Shown in pieces: positions 1-11,237 of a DNA stretch of 64,000 bases. This DNA is from Psilocybe azurescens (lineage: Eukaryota > Basidiomycota > Agaricomycetes > Agaricales > Agrocybaceae), in NCBI GenBank assembly GCA_023853785.1, contig JAJIRX010000488.1, positions 158,637-222,636 on the forward strand, read 5' to 3'. Under the pieces are notes generated by a model. It did no database searches. It was not told the origin of the DNA and saw only the letters and a list, made by a program, of their open reading frames with translations. Position numbers and translations under genes: made by a program. The number at the start of each line of letters is the position of its first letter. Position 1 is the first letter of the stretch.

Positions 1-542
1 TTCCGATCGACCGGATATGTTTCCGTGACTATTTTTAGATTGCCTCTATTATAGGCACTGATAAGTGACGCGTCTTCCTAGATGCTGACTCTAGCGTCGT
101 CTACTGCGGGGTCGACCTGACACTCATCTCAATTCCGCAGACCCTGCGATGACTCATAACGCACAGTTAGCGCCTAATCAACACTTGAAGTAGTTGGTAG
201 AGTCTCGAATCAGAGAAACGCTATGCTGCACGCACAGTGTTGGCATAGTCAGCGACTATAGTCGATAGTCGGGTCTCGACTATACACGACTTTCCGACTA
301 AGTCGATTAGCCGAATTAAAAATAGAAGATAGTCGGCGACGATTGTCACGTGAGATAAGCGAAGGATCTGCTGCTTACTCCTGTGATACAATACAACTTG
401 TTTAGATAGATGTGTCCATAATACCCTCCAGTCGGAGTAGTCAATATAATTATAAAATTATTTGGACTAGTCGGAAAAAGTAGCAAGGAATAGTTATTCA
501 ATCGCATTATGTCCAGATCTGCAACTTATTAATAACTAGAAG

Positions 543-836
543 TTGCTCACTTTCATTTACAACGAGTATGAAAACATTGGGTATATATGTCAAAGAAAAG
601 TTATAATTGACCCTCAAGACACACTAACTAATCCTGGAATGGGCAACAAGCAGAAGATTACCAACCTATTTGATTTTGATAACAATCTTTGGGTTAGGAC
701 TGTACGACAAAGTGCAATTGGACATCTAGAGGATGAAATGAACTTCTATGATTTGCTTGATTTGGATGCAGCAGGTGAGCCGGAAGATATAGATTATGAT
801 CTTGAGAATGGTATTGAAAGTTTATTTACAAAGTAA
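543..836 (+). pseudogene. Possible hAT-like transposase tail, remnant
   Basis: An open frame of about 97 codons with no clear ATG at its left edge ends in an acidic tail rich in D and E (for example the stretch around EDEMNFYDLLDLDA). An acidic, leucine-containing tail like this is common after the dimerisation domain of fungal hAT transposases, but the diagnostic hAT core is not visible here. The sequence to the left (about 245-345) is crowded with AGTCG/CGACT motifs, which could be subterminal repeats of the same element. The frame may instead be a random A+T-rich open stretch. The assignment is tentative and rests on composition and context rather than on a catalytic motif. Confidence 0.25.
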
Positions 837-1509
837 ATATATATCTACTCGACCTAGCACAGACCAGTGAATATTAAGAGTTTCATGTGTCTGAAATTAA
901 GACGCGTCGCGTTTGTGGATAAGTCACATAATGATAACCTGCAAATTACCTGTTCCAAACAAGTTCCAAACTCACTGTGACATTTCTGGGTAAATAATAG
1001 TTCTATCCTCATGAGCGTTAAATTTAAGGAGCCAATAATACTATGTCTCTAGTCAGTAAATACGAACTCAATCTGAGGCAAACTTATCAGTCGTAAAATC
1101 CAAGTAAAGTCAATTACTGAGCAACGAGCATATGACCCGTGCTTTGCACGGGCTGAATGTTATCCGTATTCGATCTCTAACTTAGTCGTAGTTTGAATAA
1201 TAGAGGAAAACAATTCAAAGTGATATTAGCAAAGTGATAGTACATAAGTAAGCTTAGAAATAGGGTATATGTAACTGATCAAGGTACAGGCTGGAATATT
1301 GGCTGCGAAAGGGCACCCTCCTATGAGTCTGAAGCGAGACTGTCCGATGAACCTTCCGGTGACTCAAGTCGTCATCGTTTAGCAATCGGGCCTTGTAACG
1401 GGTAGGAGTCATTGGAGTCGTTGGAGATTTGTGCTTGTAAGTAATAAGCCTTTACGACCAGACCGGGGGTTCTGCACGATGCTAATGTGTGCAGAGAATC
1501 GAGATTCAT

Positions 1510-2192
1510 ATCTTTAGAATACATTCAAATAAAATTTGAATGAGACTTACTATCCAGGGAATTAGGGACCGTAGCTCCCATCGCATTGGGCTGCTGGCCC
1601 ATAAATACAATATTGTCCACAGTAAGTGGAACTGCTGGACAACATCTACCGAGTTTAGGTCATAAATAACGTCGGTCAGAAAACCGAATACTGATACATA
1701 ATGTTTGTTGTATGGGACCGGCTTTCCAGCTTTATAGCGAGGCAAATTTGGGAACGTGTAGGGGCAGATGGTTTGACCTTTTGGACCGGCTTGAGGACTG
1801 AGATGTAGCGATCAATGTCGAGGTCGAAAGTCCCCTGCTCTTTCTGGCAGTTTGTCGCAACGCCAGTAACGTGCAGGTATGCATGTTGAGAGGGATCAAT
1901 GGAAAATGAGGAGCTAGAAGCAATGATAACTTGAAATTTACTTACGTGTACTGTTGCATAAATTAGATAAATGGCGACGTCTCCAAAGTCGATGTTTGAC
2001 CTGTTAAAAATATGACAGAGCGCCAATGAGTGACTCACAATTCTCTGAGCCAACATAAACCTGGGCGTCCAGCACAACCTTCTTAGAGTTGGGGACGTTC
2101 CGGGCATTCCCAATAGCAGCTATTGCAGTGATTGTCGCAATCCTGCTGGCAGTAGCCTGGGAGGTGTCGGTCACAGCAGTTGTATGGGTCAT
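1510..2192 (-). pseudogene. Broken gene of unknown function
   Basis: A reading frame starts at the ATG at 2192 and continues after an intron of about 60 nt (GTGAGT donor near 2046) into residues like NYVAIYLIYATVH. It then runs through a segment containing DLDIDRYISVLKP. The apparent protein changes frame near 1745, where the continuing text is NLPRYKAGKPVPYNKHY, and again near 1620, where it becomes VDNIVFMGQQPNAMG. Two single-base shifts plus plausible splice sites suggest a decayed copy of a real protein-coding gene. I do not recognise the family. It could be a TE-associated gene, given the surrounding repeats. Function is not assigned. Confidence 0.35.
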
Positions 2193-4122
2193 TGAAGATA
2201 AATGAGATGGAGAGTCGCAGGGGAGTAGATATTCAGTAAGGGAGAGAAGGCTGAGGGGGATGTACGTACCCTAGGTCAGTATTTATGTTGGTGGTTGCGC
2301 TAGGGTTGATAATGGCCATATGTAGAAAGAACTTTCTACACATTTCTAGCGGATTTGCTGTCCCCTGATTTGGAAAGTCTGGCAGCTTCAGTAGCTGCTG
2401 ACGGAATTCCTGACCACGCACCTCAGATCTCAAAGTCACTGCTGTGTGGAAGCAGTTCAAAGACATTGATCACAGCCATGGACCATTGGACCATTGTAGT
2501 GACATCTGGGTAAGAAGCGGAGCTAATGGCTGGTAGAGGTTTCTGATTTGCCAGCCGAGTTCCACACTTCGAAAATTAACAACTTCAAACTTGGTTATTG
2601 TATCAAATTTTTACACATGGTTTTACACATAGGGGAAGAGTCAGGAAAGAAGAAAGGATGCAAAGAAGGGATCATGGTGGTAAGAACATGGCGTTGAGAG
2701 TGATGAATAGCATTCAACAAAGATGAGCAAGTCGAAGATGTGAGGGTAAGACGCGTGTTGAGACACGTGAGACGTTACTCTTTATGGTAATCAGCTTGTC
2801 TTTGACGTTTGTCTCCCCGTGGGAGAGTCTCTTGTCGTATTATATATTGATGGATGCGTGAGTGCACTAGCCGTGGGAAATATTGTATCACCCCACGTGA
2901 TTCACTGGCTTTTTGATGGTCACCCTGTGAGAACTTTGAAAGCGCCGAGTGCCGAGCACAGCTCACCATAGAGCATACTACTGGCATAGCGAAGCCCTTT
3001 CAGGAGGCCATCAATATGGGTAGTTGGACCTAATCAGAAATTCGACTGTTTCGTATGTCTAATCCGACAAAGTCGCCGACTATGTCAACACTGGACTGAC
3101 ACACTTGTAAATGACCTTACACTTATATGCTGGCTCTACCGTAGTCTCCTGTCGGCGCTTAATCAACTCTCGATACAATGGATATCGCCCTTTAATGTAG
3201 AGTAACGGTACATTCAAAGAGCTGTCCCACCAGACGCCGAAATTCTAACTTCTAGCAGATATATCGCAGGCTTCTGCTACCCAAAATATGTTTGACAGCT
3301 TTAAAAATATGTTAACTTACTACAAAAATCAAGGATAACACCAGCAGACAATTCCATTGATCGAGTTAGATTGTCATTTCCGAATTCACTCTTCTCTCTG
3401 GTGACTGCTCGGCAGGGAAATCACCTGACGGCCGTGATCGTACCTCTTCAGACTCAGCCAAACTCAGCCTTTTCGTTAGCACGGTGCACTGCAAACCAGA
3501 TTTAAGCCTAACAATAAGACAGGTCTATGACATTTATTCACTGTATGTGCATAAAATTTTGGGACATGATGTCATCTCACGGAATGATTTTCAAAAGTTA
3601 TCGTGCGCCAAAGACCTGTAGCAGAGCTTGATGTATTTACACATTGCCAAACTATGCCTGCGGAGGAGGGAGTTCGTCCACTGCCAGCCAATTCGTGTTT
3701 CGTTCAAAATTTATCAGTCTGATCTCTAATATATGCGCCGATTTCTTCCATCTGATCGGATTAAGCGATTGTCATCCATTGCCAGAAATAAGTATGTATG
3801 AGAAGATATTGGCCTAAAACAGCATCAGGAATCTTGCCTTCCGCTTTGTTGATGAAATCATGCATTGCATACCGTAAATTTTGTTATACTGAGCCACGCA
3901 CTAGGTGAATCAGAGACCCGAATTATCTTATTATTACTTTTCATCGAAGCTTGCCCAGTGTTACTCTATGCCATTAATAACAGCTACACGGAGATGTCAT
4001 TCAAGGACGCGCGTGAGAGGGATTTTATTTTTCTTGCCATCCGATCCACCCCAGAATAGCAAGATATTGAAGCGAAAGACGTCACGGATACATTTTATTA
4101 GGTTGTGTCAAGTTTGAGCAGG
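2193..4122. other. Gene-free stretch upstream of the GMC gene
   Basis: Only short, unconvincing open frames occur here. Around 3040-3085 there is a second small cluster of CGACT/AGTCG motifs like the one at 245-345. No RNA gene or domain is recognisable. The right part is the presumed promoter region of the GMC oxidoreductase. Confidence 0.5.
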
Positions 4123-4129
4123 TATAAAT
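4123..4129 (+). promoter_or_regulatory. TATA-box candidate of the GMC gene
   Basis: The sequence TATAAAT lies 39 bp upstream of the predicted ATG at 4162 and in the correct orientation. The placement fits a core promoter with a short 5' leader. This is inferred from position and sequence only. Confidence 0.4.
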
Positions 4130-4161
4130 GACTCGTGGATTTTTTATGCCCTCAGAGTAGG

Positions 4162-6512
4162 ATGGCACCCTTTTTCCACGTCTGCGCATACTTTTCCCTC
4201 ACGATCCTTTCGCTTTTCATCTTACCTGCTGCAGCTGTTATACATACTCTGCCATCTCAGCTCACCACAACTGTTTACGACTATGTAATAGTTGGAGGTG
4301 AGCGGTACATTACGCAGTTTTCATTGCAAGGAAGAATAACAGGCAATTTCCTTCATTGAGGTGGAACCGCCGGCCTTGTCGTTGCAAACCGTCTAACGGA
4401 AAATTCATCAGTCTCTGTACTTGTCCTTGAAGCCGGACTCAAGTGTGTAATTGGGAACATAATTGCTTGATAGATTTAATGACACTGCGTCTTTCCAGTG
4501 ACCAGGGAATAATCCCCATCGAGATACCATTTGTTGCCCCAACTTTGTCTCCTAGTAAGCGAGGCCTGACTTTGAACACAGAAAGAAATAATGCTTGTGT
4601 ATTAGATAGCGCATTCGATTGGAATACGACGACTACACTGCAGCCAGGTTTGGTCAACAGAACAGTGCCGTATATCAGAGGGCGTGTCTTGGGAGGATCC
4701 AGTAGCATCAGTAAGTAACATGACTAAATTCATTTAGAGCACCGTTTATCCACTTCTGTTAGATTTCTTGTTTCATCAGTATTGTACCATGGATGACTGG
4801 AATAGGATTTCTGCCATATCTGGTGACGCAGGATGGAGATGGAGCAACATGAGGCAATATGTAACTAAGGTAAATCAATGATCAAGACTGTTTAACTTGG
4901 TTTCACTGACTCGAAGATGTAGCATGAGAAAATGGTCCCACCTGCTGACAACCACAATACCACAGGCCAATTCGTCGCTGCTGGTCATGGAACCACCGGC
5001 GAAGTCTCTGTTAGCCTTCCTGGGAGCAACCAATCAATTGACGCCCGTGTAATTGCCACGACCAGACAGCTAGCCGAGTTCCCATTCAACGAAGATACAG
5101 GTGGAGGTGACCAAGGTCTTCTGGGTGTTGGGTTCATTCAATCAAGTGCGGGTGGTGGCATCCGTAGCAGCTCTTCCAACACTTATCTTGCAAATGCAAA
5201 CGGTCGACCAAACTTGACCGTCCTTGTCAATGCCACCGTAACATTACTGCTTCAGACAGGCAATTCGTCAACGGGTGCTCCATCTTTTAGGAGCGTACAA
5301 TATGTACAGTCTCACGCAATTGGAAATTTGACAATTGGTTGCCATTTATTATCGCTTACGCACAAGTTTTGCACATAGCTGACTTTAGTGATTGGACAGG
5401 CACAACATTCACAGTCACGGCTAGAAAGGACGTTATTCTCTCAGCTGGGACCGTCGGTACAACACAGCTTCTCCTCCTTTCCGGGATCGGGAAGAGCGCA
5501 GACCTCGGCCGTTTACGAATCAACACAATAATCGAAAACCCTTCCGTCGGAGCCAACTTAAGTGACCACATACTCGTCCCAAATGTCTTTGAAGTAAACG
5601 GCAACGGATCAGTCAATGCCCTTCTCAGAGATGCAAATGCCTCGGCTGCTGCAATGACTCAATGGCTTCAAAGAAAAACTGGCCCCTTCGCGAACAGCAT
5701 TGCCAACAACTATGGTTTCCTGAGGTTTCCTCCAAATTCGACTATTTTTAAAACTACTCCTGATCCTGCGGCTGGATCTCGTTCTCCTCACTGGGAGATA
5801 ATATTTAGCGTGAGCAGAAATAGTTCATTAAATGTACGAGTAGCACAACTAATACAAAGGCTTACTATTAGAATCTTTTCTTTGAACCAGGTTTCGCCAT
5901 TCCAGCGACCCGAGATTTCCTCACAGTAGTCACCATAGTCAGTAGCCCAACCTCGCGTAAGTCTAAAATTCCAGCGAGCGTTTGCCGACAGTCTCTCTGT
6001 ACTTACCAACACTGCTCTAGGAGGAACCATCAGTCTTCGTAATAACGATCCCTTTCAACCTCCAATGGTTGACCCCCAGTTCATGACAACCGATTTTGAT
6101 ACATTTGCTGTTAGGGGAGTCTATCAAGGGTGCACTTCGTTTTGTCGCCGCCCCTGCCTGGTCAGACTACGTCGTCGCGCCATTTGGTAGAATATTTGGT
6201 GACGCAACGAACGATACCCTTATCGAGGCATACGCCCGCGGCGCTGCTGGAAGCGCCTTTCATGCCGTCGGCACCGCTGCCATGTCGGCGGTAAGCGCCA
6301 AGACGGGTGTGGTTAATCCTGACCTGACAGTTAAAGGAGCCGATGGGCTTCGCATTGTCGATGCATCCGTATTTGTGAGTCGCCAGTGTAGCTATTCAAA
6401 GGACACACCGAATAATCATTATCATCAGCCCTTTGTCCCAAGCTGTCATACTCAGGGCCCCGTGTACCTTTTGGCGGAAAGAGCATCTGATATCATCAAA
6501 GCCGCCAACTGA
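4162..6512 (+). CDS. GMC oxidoreductase (aryl-alcohol oxidase/dehydrogenase-like, AA3), one frameshift
   Basis: FAD-dependent oxidation of an alcohol or related substrate is expected, probably outside the cell. The start at 4162 gives a hydrophobic signal peptide ending near PAAAV. Next is the dinucleotide-binding motif VIVGGGTAGLVVANRL, split by an intron at 4298-4360. The second GMC signature is GTVGTTQLLLLSGIG. The C-terminal active-site regions are FHAVGTAAM and SCHTQGP, each supplying one of the two catalytic histidines. Nine exons fit (4162-4297, 4361-4442, 4499-4710, 4763-4869, 4923-5308, 5389-5809, 5872-5956, 6021-6374, 6429-6512); the 5309-5388 intron is the least certain. Summed exons are one base over a multiple of three. 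The extra base lies in the G4 run at 6114-6117: removing one G would restore about 621 residues. It is therefore a recent pseudogene or a sequence error. The gene converges on UGT-A with 53 bp between stop codons. Confidence 0.88.
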
Positions 6513-6565
6513 CCAACTCACATATAGACATGTTCCGCAAAGTATCCCGTATGACATTGAGTGTT

Positions 6566-8707
6566 TCAGGCAAGCTTAACGTTGTGGTTTGTCAAGAAGC
6601 CAAGGAATTCTTTTCTACCAGCTCCATCAGCCTCCCATGTCTTTGAAAATTTCTCTCTTATGCCTTCGGCATTCTTCCTGATCATATCCCCTTGCTCGCT
6701 GCGACAGGAGTCAATAATCTCTCGTATCTCGACGCCTACAGCCTCACGCGTGCCTTTAGCCTTGCGTCCAGTTCTGAAAATTGGCCTCAGGCCTTTTTCC
6801 CCGGTTCTGACTTCGATCAATTCGAATGCAACCTTTAGGTTATGTGTGAGATGTGCAGCCGCAGCGGGTTGATCGGTCTCGAAAGGCCAACATATCCTGA
6901 TGGTATAAATGAGTAAAAGGTAAAAGGCTGTGATAATAAAACTCGAACATCGGGATACCGCGTCCGAGACTCTCGATAACACCGTTCTGTCCACAATGGG
7001 TGAGAAACCATCCTGCGGCCTGAAATGAGTGAATTCGAGAATGAACATTCATCTTATCATACTATGTCCTCGAGTGGTGCACATACCGGATGTCCCAGTA
7101 TAAACTGCTGGGGAAACCACTTCGAGATAAGGCCCAAGCCAGATTGATTTATTTTTTGGACTAGATCATCCGATACCGTGGCAAGGGAGAAGCATAAGCC
7201 AGGAGCTAATGCGAAGTGTTAATATATCAACGCCATTCCATCGAATTAAGTTTGATCTTACGAAGGGAAAATCCTTTTCAATTAATGCCTCGATAATCTC
7301 TTCGATGTAAGCCTGTACTATTGGCCAGAATATAGTGCCAAATGAAATCTTAAGCGCCGATCCAGTCAGAAGCAGTATCGAACGATGATCTATAATTAGA
7401 ACTTGCCAAGATCACTGATTTTCGGCCACGCTCGGCGAGCATTTTATCCATAAATTCTTTTATCTCTCCTGTACCGCGGTTGTCGACCATCTTTCCATAT
7501 CCAGAAGGAAGCAAAGGCCCAATTACATAGACTTCCTTGTTCCACTTGGAAATCCAGGATTTAACGGCGTTCAGAGATTGTTCTTCAAAAGCATACGTGG
7601 AGGTGGTGAACACGGCATCACATTCCTTTAGTCCTCTATATCACACCAACGTTGTGCTTATTAATGTGAGTAGTAGAGTAGTAGGCACTAACCCGTAGCC
7701 CTCTTTTATAAAATCCGACATAGCTGTTTCGAAAGGAAGCTGTCATCCCACAAGTTACAATTTAGCAACGTCTGTGACCATCTCTGGTATAAATAATCTC
7801 ACCACTTGCGGGAAGTACTCCCAATCATACATATCTTGGTATTCCTGGGATTTTAATCACAGTTCCATCTGTGCGATTGTATATCTTGGACTCAGTTATG
7901 AGGAAGGAGCCCAGTATATTATATTTAGAACCTCACCGTGTCGCCAATTTCCTTAGGCGTTACTCCTCTCCTAGCGGCTTCGGCATCGATTTTGGCACCA
8001 AGGTTACCATGTCCCCCATATATTCTGGACCATGTGCACGAATCATGGCTGACGCATGGCCTGTCAGCCAGGAAACGATTGGCACTTTATGTCCAGAGAT
8101 AGCTCGTGTTGCTAACATCTGGCGGTATGCAAAGTACTGGAACAGTTGCTGGTGTTAGACGCATCGATTTCGAAAGTTATTGTACCTACACTGAGAATCA
8201 CAACGTTTGGAGCGCTGATTGCATCATACTTCACTCCCGTAACAGCGCAACTGACAGACCTATTCAGCTCGCGAGAGAGCTTTATACACCGCTGAATACG
8301 TCTCAATAGCCAAAGGAGTCAGGACGAAGATGCTCTGGGAGTTGGATTGAAAAGACGACAAGACCCTCAAAATATATGCCATTAGCATCTGTGGCCACTT
8401 GGAGTGTATGTGTTTCACGCACCTAATACGCCGCCACGCAGCTTCGAATGATTCATCGCCAAGTTCAGCTAATATTTCGGTTTGAGCCTTGCTTAGAAGA
8501 TTGGGGGCGACTATGATTGTGATGATGACATTTCTGTTCTCTTTTACAAGCCGTGCGCCGAGAATACAGAACGACCTGACATGACCTGCAGACAGATATA
8601 TTAGTGGTTCATTCAAGCCTGGCCACTTGTAAAGCTCGATTACCCCAAGCGGGAAGTGCAGAGAAGAGAAAATGACTGCGAGCATGAGTGGTTGCTGGAA
8701 TTGTCAT
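6566..8707 (-). pseudogene. UDP-glycosyltransferase copy A (GT1), at least three frameshifts
   Basis: This is a GT1 enzyme that would move a sugar from a UDP-sugar to a small acceptor. The start at 8707 encodes a short exon ending in ALPAWG, joined to GHVRSF; the His after that Gly corresponds to the catalytic base. The C-terminal donor-binding (PSPG-like) block reads GWFLTHCGQNGVIESLGRG followed by CWPFETDQPAAA. It shares the 11-exon plan with copy B. The frame breaks near 8275, in a C-run at 8013-8017 (G-run on the coding strand), and near 7832 before YDWEYFPQ. Copy B is intact at all three positions. Either the gene is decaying or the assembly has indels here. It ends at 6566, tail to tail with the GMC gene. 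Confidence 0.85.
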
Positions 8708-9617
8708 ACTTAAAAGATAAGGGTCAGTTCATGTGCTCACAGCGGTTCAAATTCTCGGTGTTTTATTCTCACACAGACAGGGCTGCTTCAGAGAATGGAC
8801 GAAGGGTGTTTCTGGGACGACCTTTTGCGACCCTGCAAAATCAATCTATAAATAATGGACAGATAACATTTGAGTGGAAACCATCATACCGGTTCTGATT
8901 ATCCGGAACGAGTGTGTCATCTTGTGTTATGCGGCTGAACGTTGCTTTCAAGCAATTGTGCACAGAAATGCACTATCTTCCTCGTTGATGAATGACGAAT
9001 GACAACCCTTCTACCCTACACACACATATGGACAGTAAGATGCACAAGTCTGCCACACTCGGAGAACAGAGACGTAGTAAATACTCTAGCGTAGGGCGGT
9101 ACTTCTTCGCACCCGTGCGTCCTGGCACTCTGACTGCTTCTTCCACGTTAATAAACTGGTTCTAAATAAAAAAAAAAAGGAAAAAAAGAATGACAACCCT
9201 TGTGCTCTAGACCGGTGCTCGTTGTGAGACAGATCAAAATTCAATGGCTGAAATCCACTCGAGTACGGTATAGCCAAATGTGCGTACAACCTACACACCC
9301 TGCGAGTTACAGAAAATAGACTAGATGCCAATGATTCCGGATTCCGGACCGATGTTTTACCACAGATTAAGCGCCGATTGTGGTATAGCTTGATGCAGAA
9401 AATCGTGAACACGTCCGTTGCTTGGTGTTGATAATTTGCTATTCATGAGAATGACAACAGATTCACTACCGCAAAAGTGGGTGATTGGAAGGCCTCCTAC
9501 CATCGACTTTCAGTCAGCAATCTCGCCAGACTCGGCGTCATGACTGCCAAGTCACAACCATTAAAAGATCATAAATCAACGGTACATATAACCTCGAAAT
9601 AGAGAAATAAATCTGTC
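8708..9617. other. Gene-free stretch
   Basis: Nothing convincing is encoded. The motif GAATGACAAC recurs at about 8994, 9188 and 9449, and there is an A-rich run at 9169-9188. The right end is 3' of the PNPOx-like gene; the left end would be the promoter of UGT-A. Confidence 0.5.
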
Positions 9618-10727
9618 TTAAAACCTGCTAAATAGAATAGTGTGGGTGAACAAATTGCCATAGTGGTCATATGTGCGGCCTATAATGACGCCAATAACCA
9701 GAGTGAAGAAGAAAGGGAGGAGGGCGAGAACCGAAGAGACGAAATGTCTGTATTGAGAATCATACACTCCGATTAAAAACGGAGCTTTACTAGTTTCGGA
9801 CCCGGTCAGCGCGAGCCGAGCTATCTGAGGTGCTATCGTCGTCGCTACCGAAAGCTTCGGGTTGGAGCCGACGATGGCTATCTTGGAGGCTCGAAGACGC
9901 CCCAAAGAAAACACGAAGGGAAACCCCAGTCCAAAATTTCGCGAAAATGCAGGGAGGCCGTCCAAGCTGACTATGTTATGTAATTGCCACCAGTGCCTCA
10001 TTCCTTTGGGGTTGACATTTGAATCATCTGCCGGCGTATATATTGACGGTGGTAACAGGCCAGAAGGCACGCTTGTAGAATCGTCTTGGTCAACAGACTC
10101 TTTTTTCGCTGCCCAGTCCATGAGTTGCGTTCTGTGCGAAAGAAACTGGTAATATGGAACAGCATATCCACACGTCTTGTTGCAATATGAGAACATGATA
10201 TCAAAAGGATGAAGGAGCCAACTTACGGTGCCAACTTTAGTAACATCCATGCCTATGACGGCGCGAGATCCAGCGAGACGTTGCTCAGATGTCACAAGCG
10301 CTTCGTACTCTGGCGTTCCAAGCTCATAGAAGAATCCTTCAAAGAGGCATTAACATCGCTCGCCTCGTGCATACAGAATACCACCACCTTTCCCATAAAG
10401 CCTTACAATTCTAGCTGGACCCTCAAAAGCGTGGAATAGGATAGTGATTCGTCCATTCTCCCTTATATGTGCCACAGTTTCAGCGCCTGATGATTGTGAA
10501 TCAGCATGAAAGCTTGGCTAAAGAAGAATAGGGACATTACCTGTGCCAGAGAGGTCTTCGTACCAGACTCTACGCGAATTAACCACGTGGAATGTTCCTT
10601 TGATGCCCTTCGGCGAGATATTAACATGTCCGTCTGACGATAGGGGTGCAGTCGCCACCCAGAACATCTGCTGCTGTAGCATCCATTCGATGAGGTAGTC
10701 GGGAATTTCTTGGAGGAATTGGCCCAT
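9618..10727 (-). CDS. PNPOx-like FMN-binding split-barrel protein with C-terminal membrane anchor
   Basis: This belongs to the pyridoxamine-5'-phosphate oxidase-like family of fungal proteins. The start (MGQFLQEIPDYL, ATG at 10727) is followed by the core FWVATAPLSSDGHVNISPKG, then FEGPARIVRLYG and TPEYEAL typical of the split barrel. Four exons (10727-10541, 10486-10388, 10336-10227, 10175-9618) add up to 954 nt, exactly 317 codons plus stop, with matching phases at every junction. Near the C-terminus a segment around SVLALLPFFFTLVIGVII is a clear transmembrane helix, so the protein is probably tail-anchored in a membrane with the flavin domain in the cytosol. The substrate is unknown; F420- or FMN-dependent reductases belong to the same fold. 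The gene is intact, unlike both flanking UGT/GMC genes. Confidence 0.85.
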
Positions 10728-10963
10728 TAGAAGGATGTTGAGGGTGTTAAGGCAAGAAAGCAACTCGGATAACGACTCGAGGTAAGGTCCGAGGACTAGA
10801 GGTGCGAGGCTGGGACTTTAAGCGAAACGTCTTCGTAAAACTTAAATAGAGTGCTTTATAGGAACAGATGTGTAAGATGGAGAGATCATACTCGATTGGC
10901 CTCCTTTCATCTCTTGTGCTATCGGTCAGCGACGAAGTTTGGGGTGATCAGGCTCGGAGGAAG

Positions 10964-11237
10964 TTACTTAATCGTTAATTGAACACGAGATTTGAGAGCA
11001 AGATGGACAGGCCGCGTTATTATGCTCCATCCGAGTTCTTTGGGTTCTGCCGCCGGTGATACGAGAACCGCACTGTCATAGGAGGCGATGCCACCAGGGC
11101 CTTTCAGCCTAAACCGGTAAAGAAGCATGATTACTATTGAAAGGTAATGGCTTAACCCCGCATATGTGTTGGCGGAGTGTGTTCATGTCACCAAACTCGG
11201 TGCTGCTGTGCCGCAAGGATACCTTTGAGGCTTCCAT
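10964..11237 (-). CDS. Possible two-exon small ORF of unknown function
   Basis: An ATG at 11237 opens a short frame (MEASKVSLRHSS) that can splice across an intron of about 55 nt (GTTAAG donor near 11161, acceptor near 11106) to a second exon beginning LKGPGGIASYDSAV. It stops at the TAA at 10964. The total is about 70 residues, with compatible phases. No family is recognised. The open frame could be a fragment of a larger decayed gene. Support is limited to the splice-compatible frame. Confidence 0.2.

Noticed and set aside
9169..9188. A-rich run as a retrotransposed poly-A tail
   Set aside because: There is no coding or LINE-like sequence upstream and no flanking target duplication.
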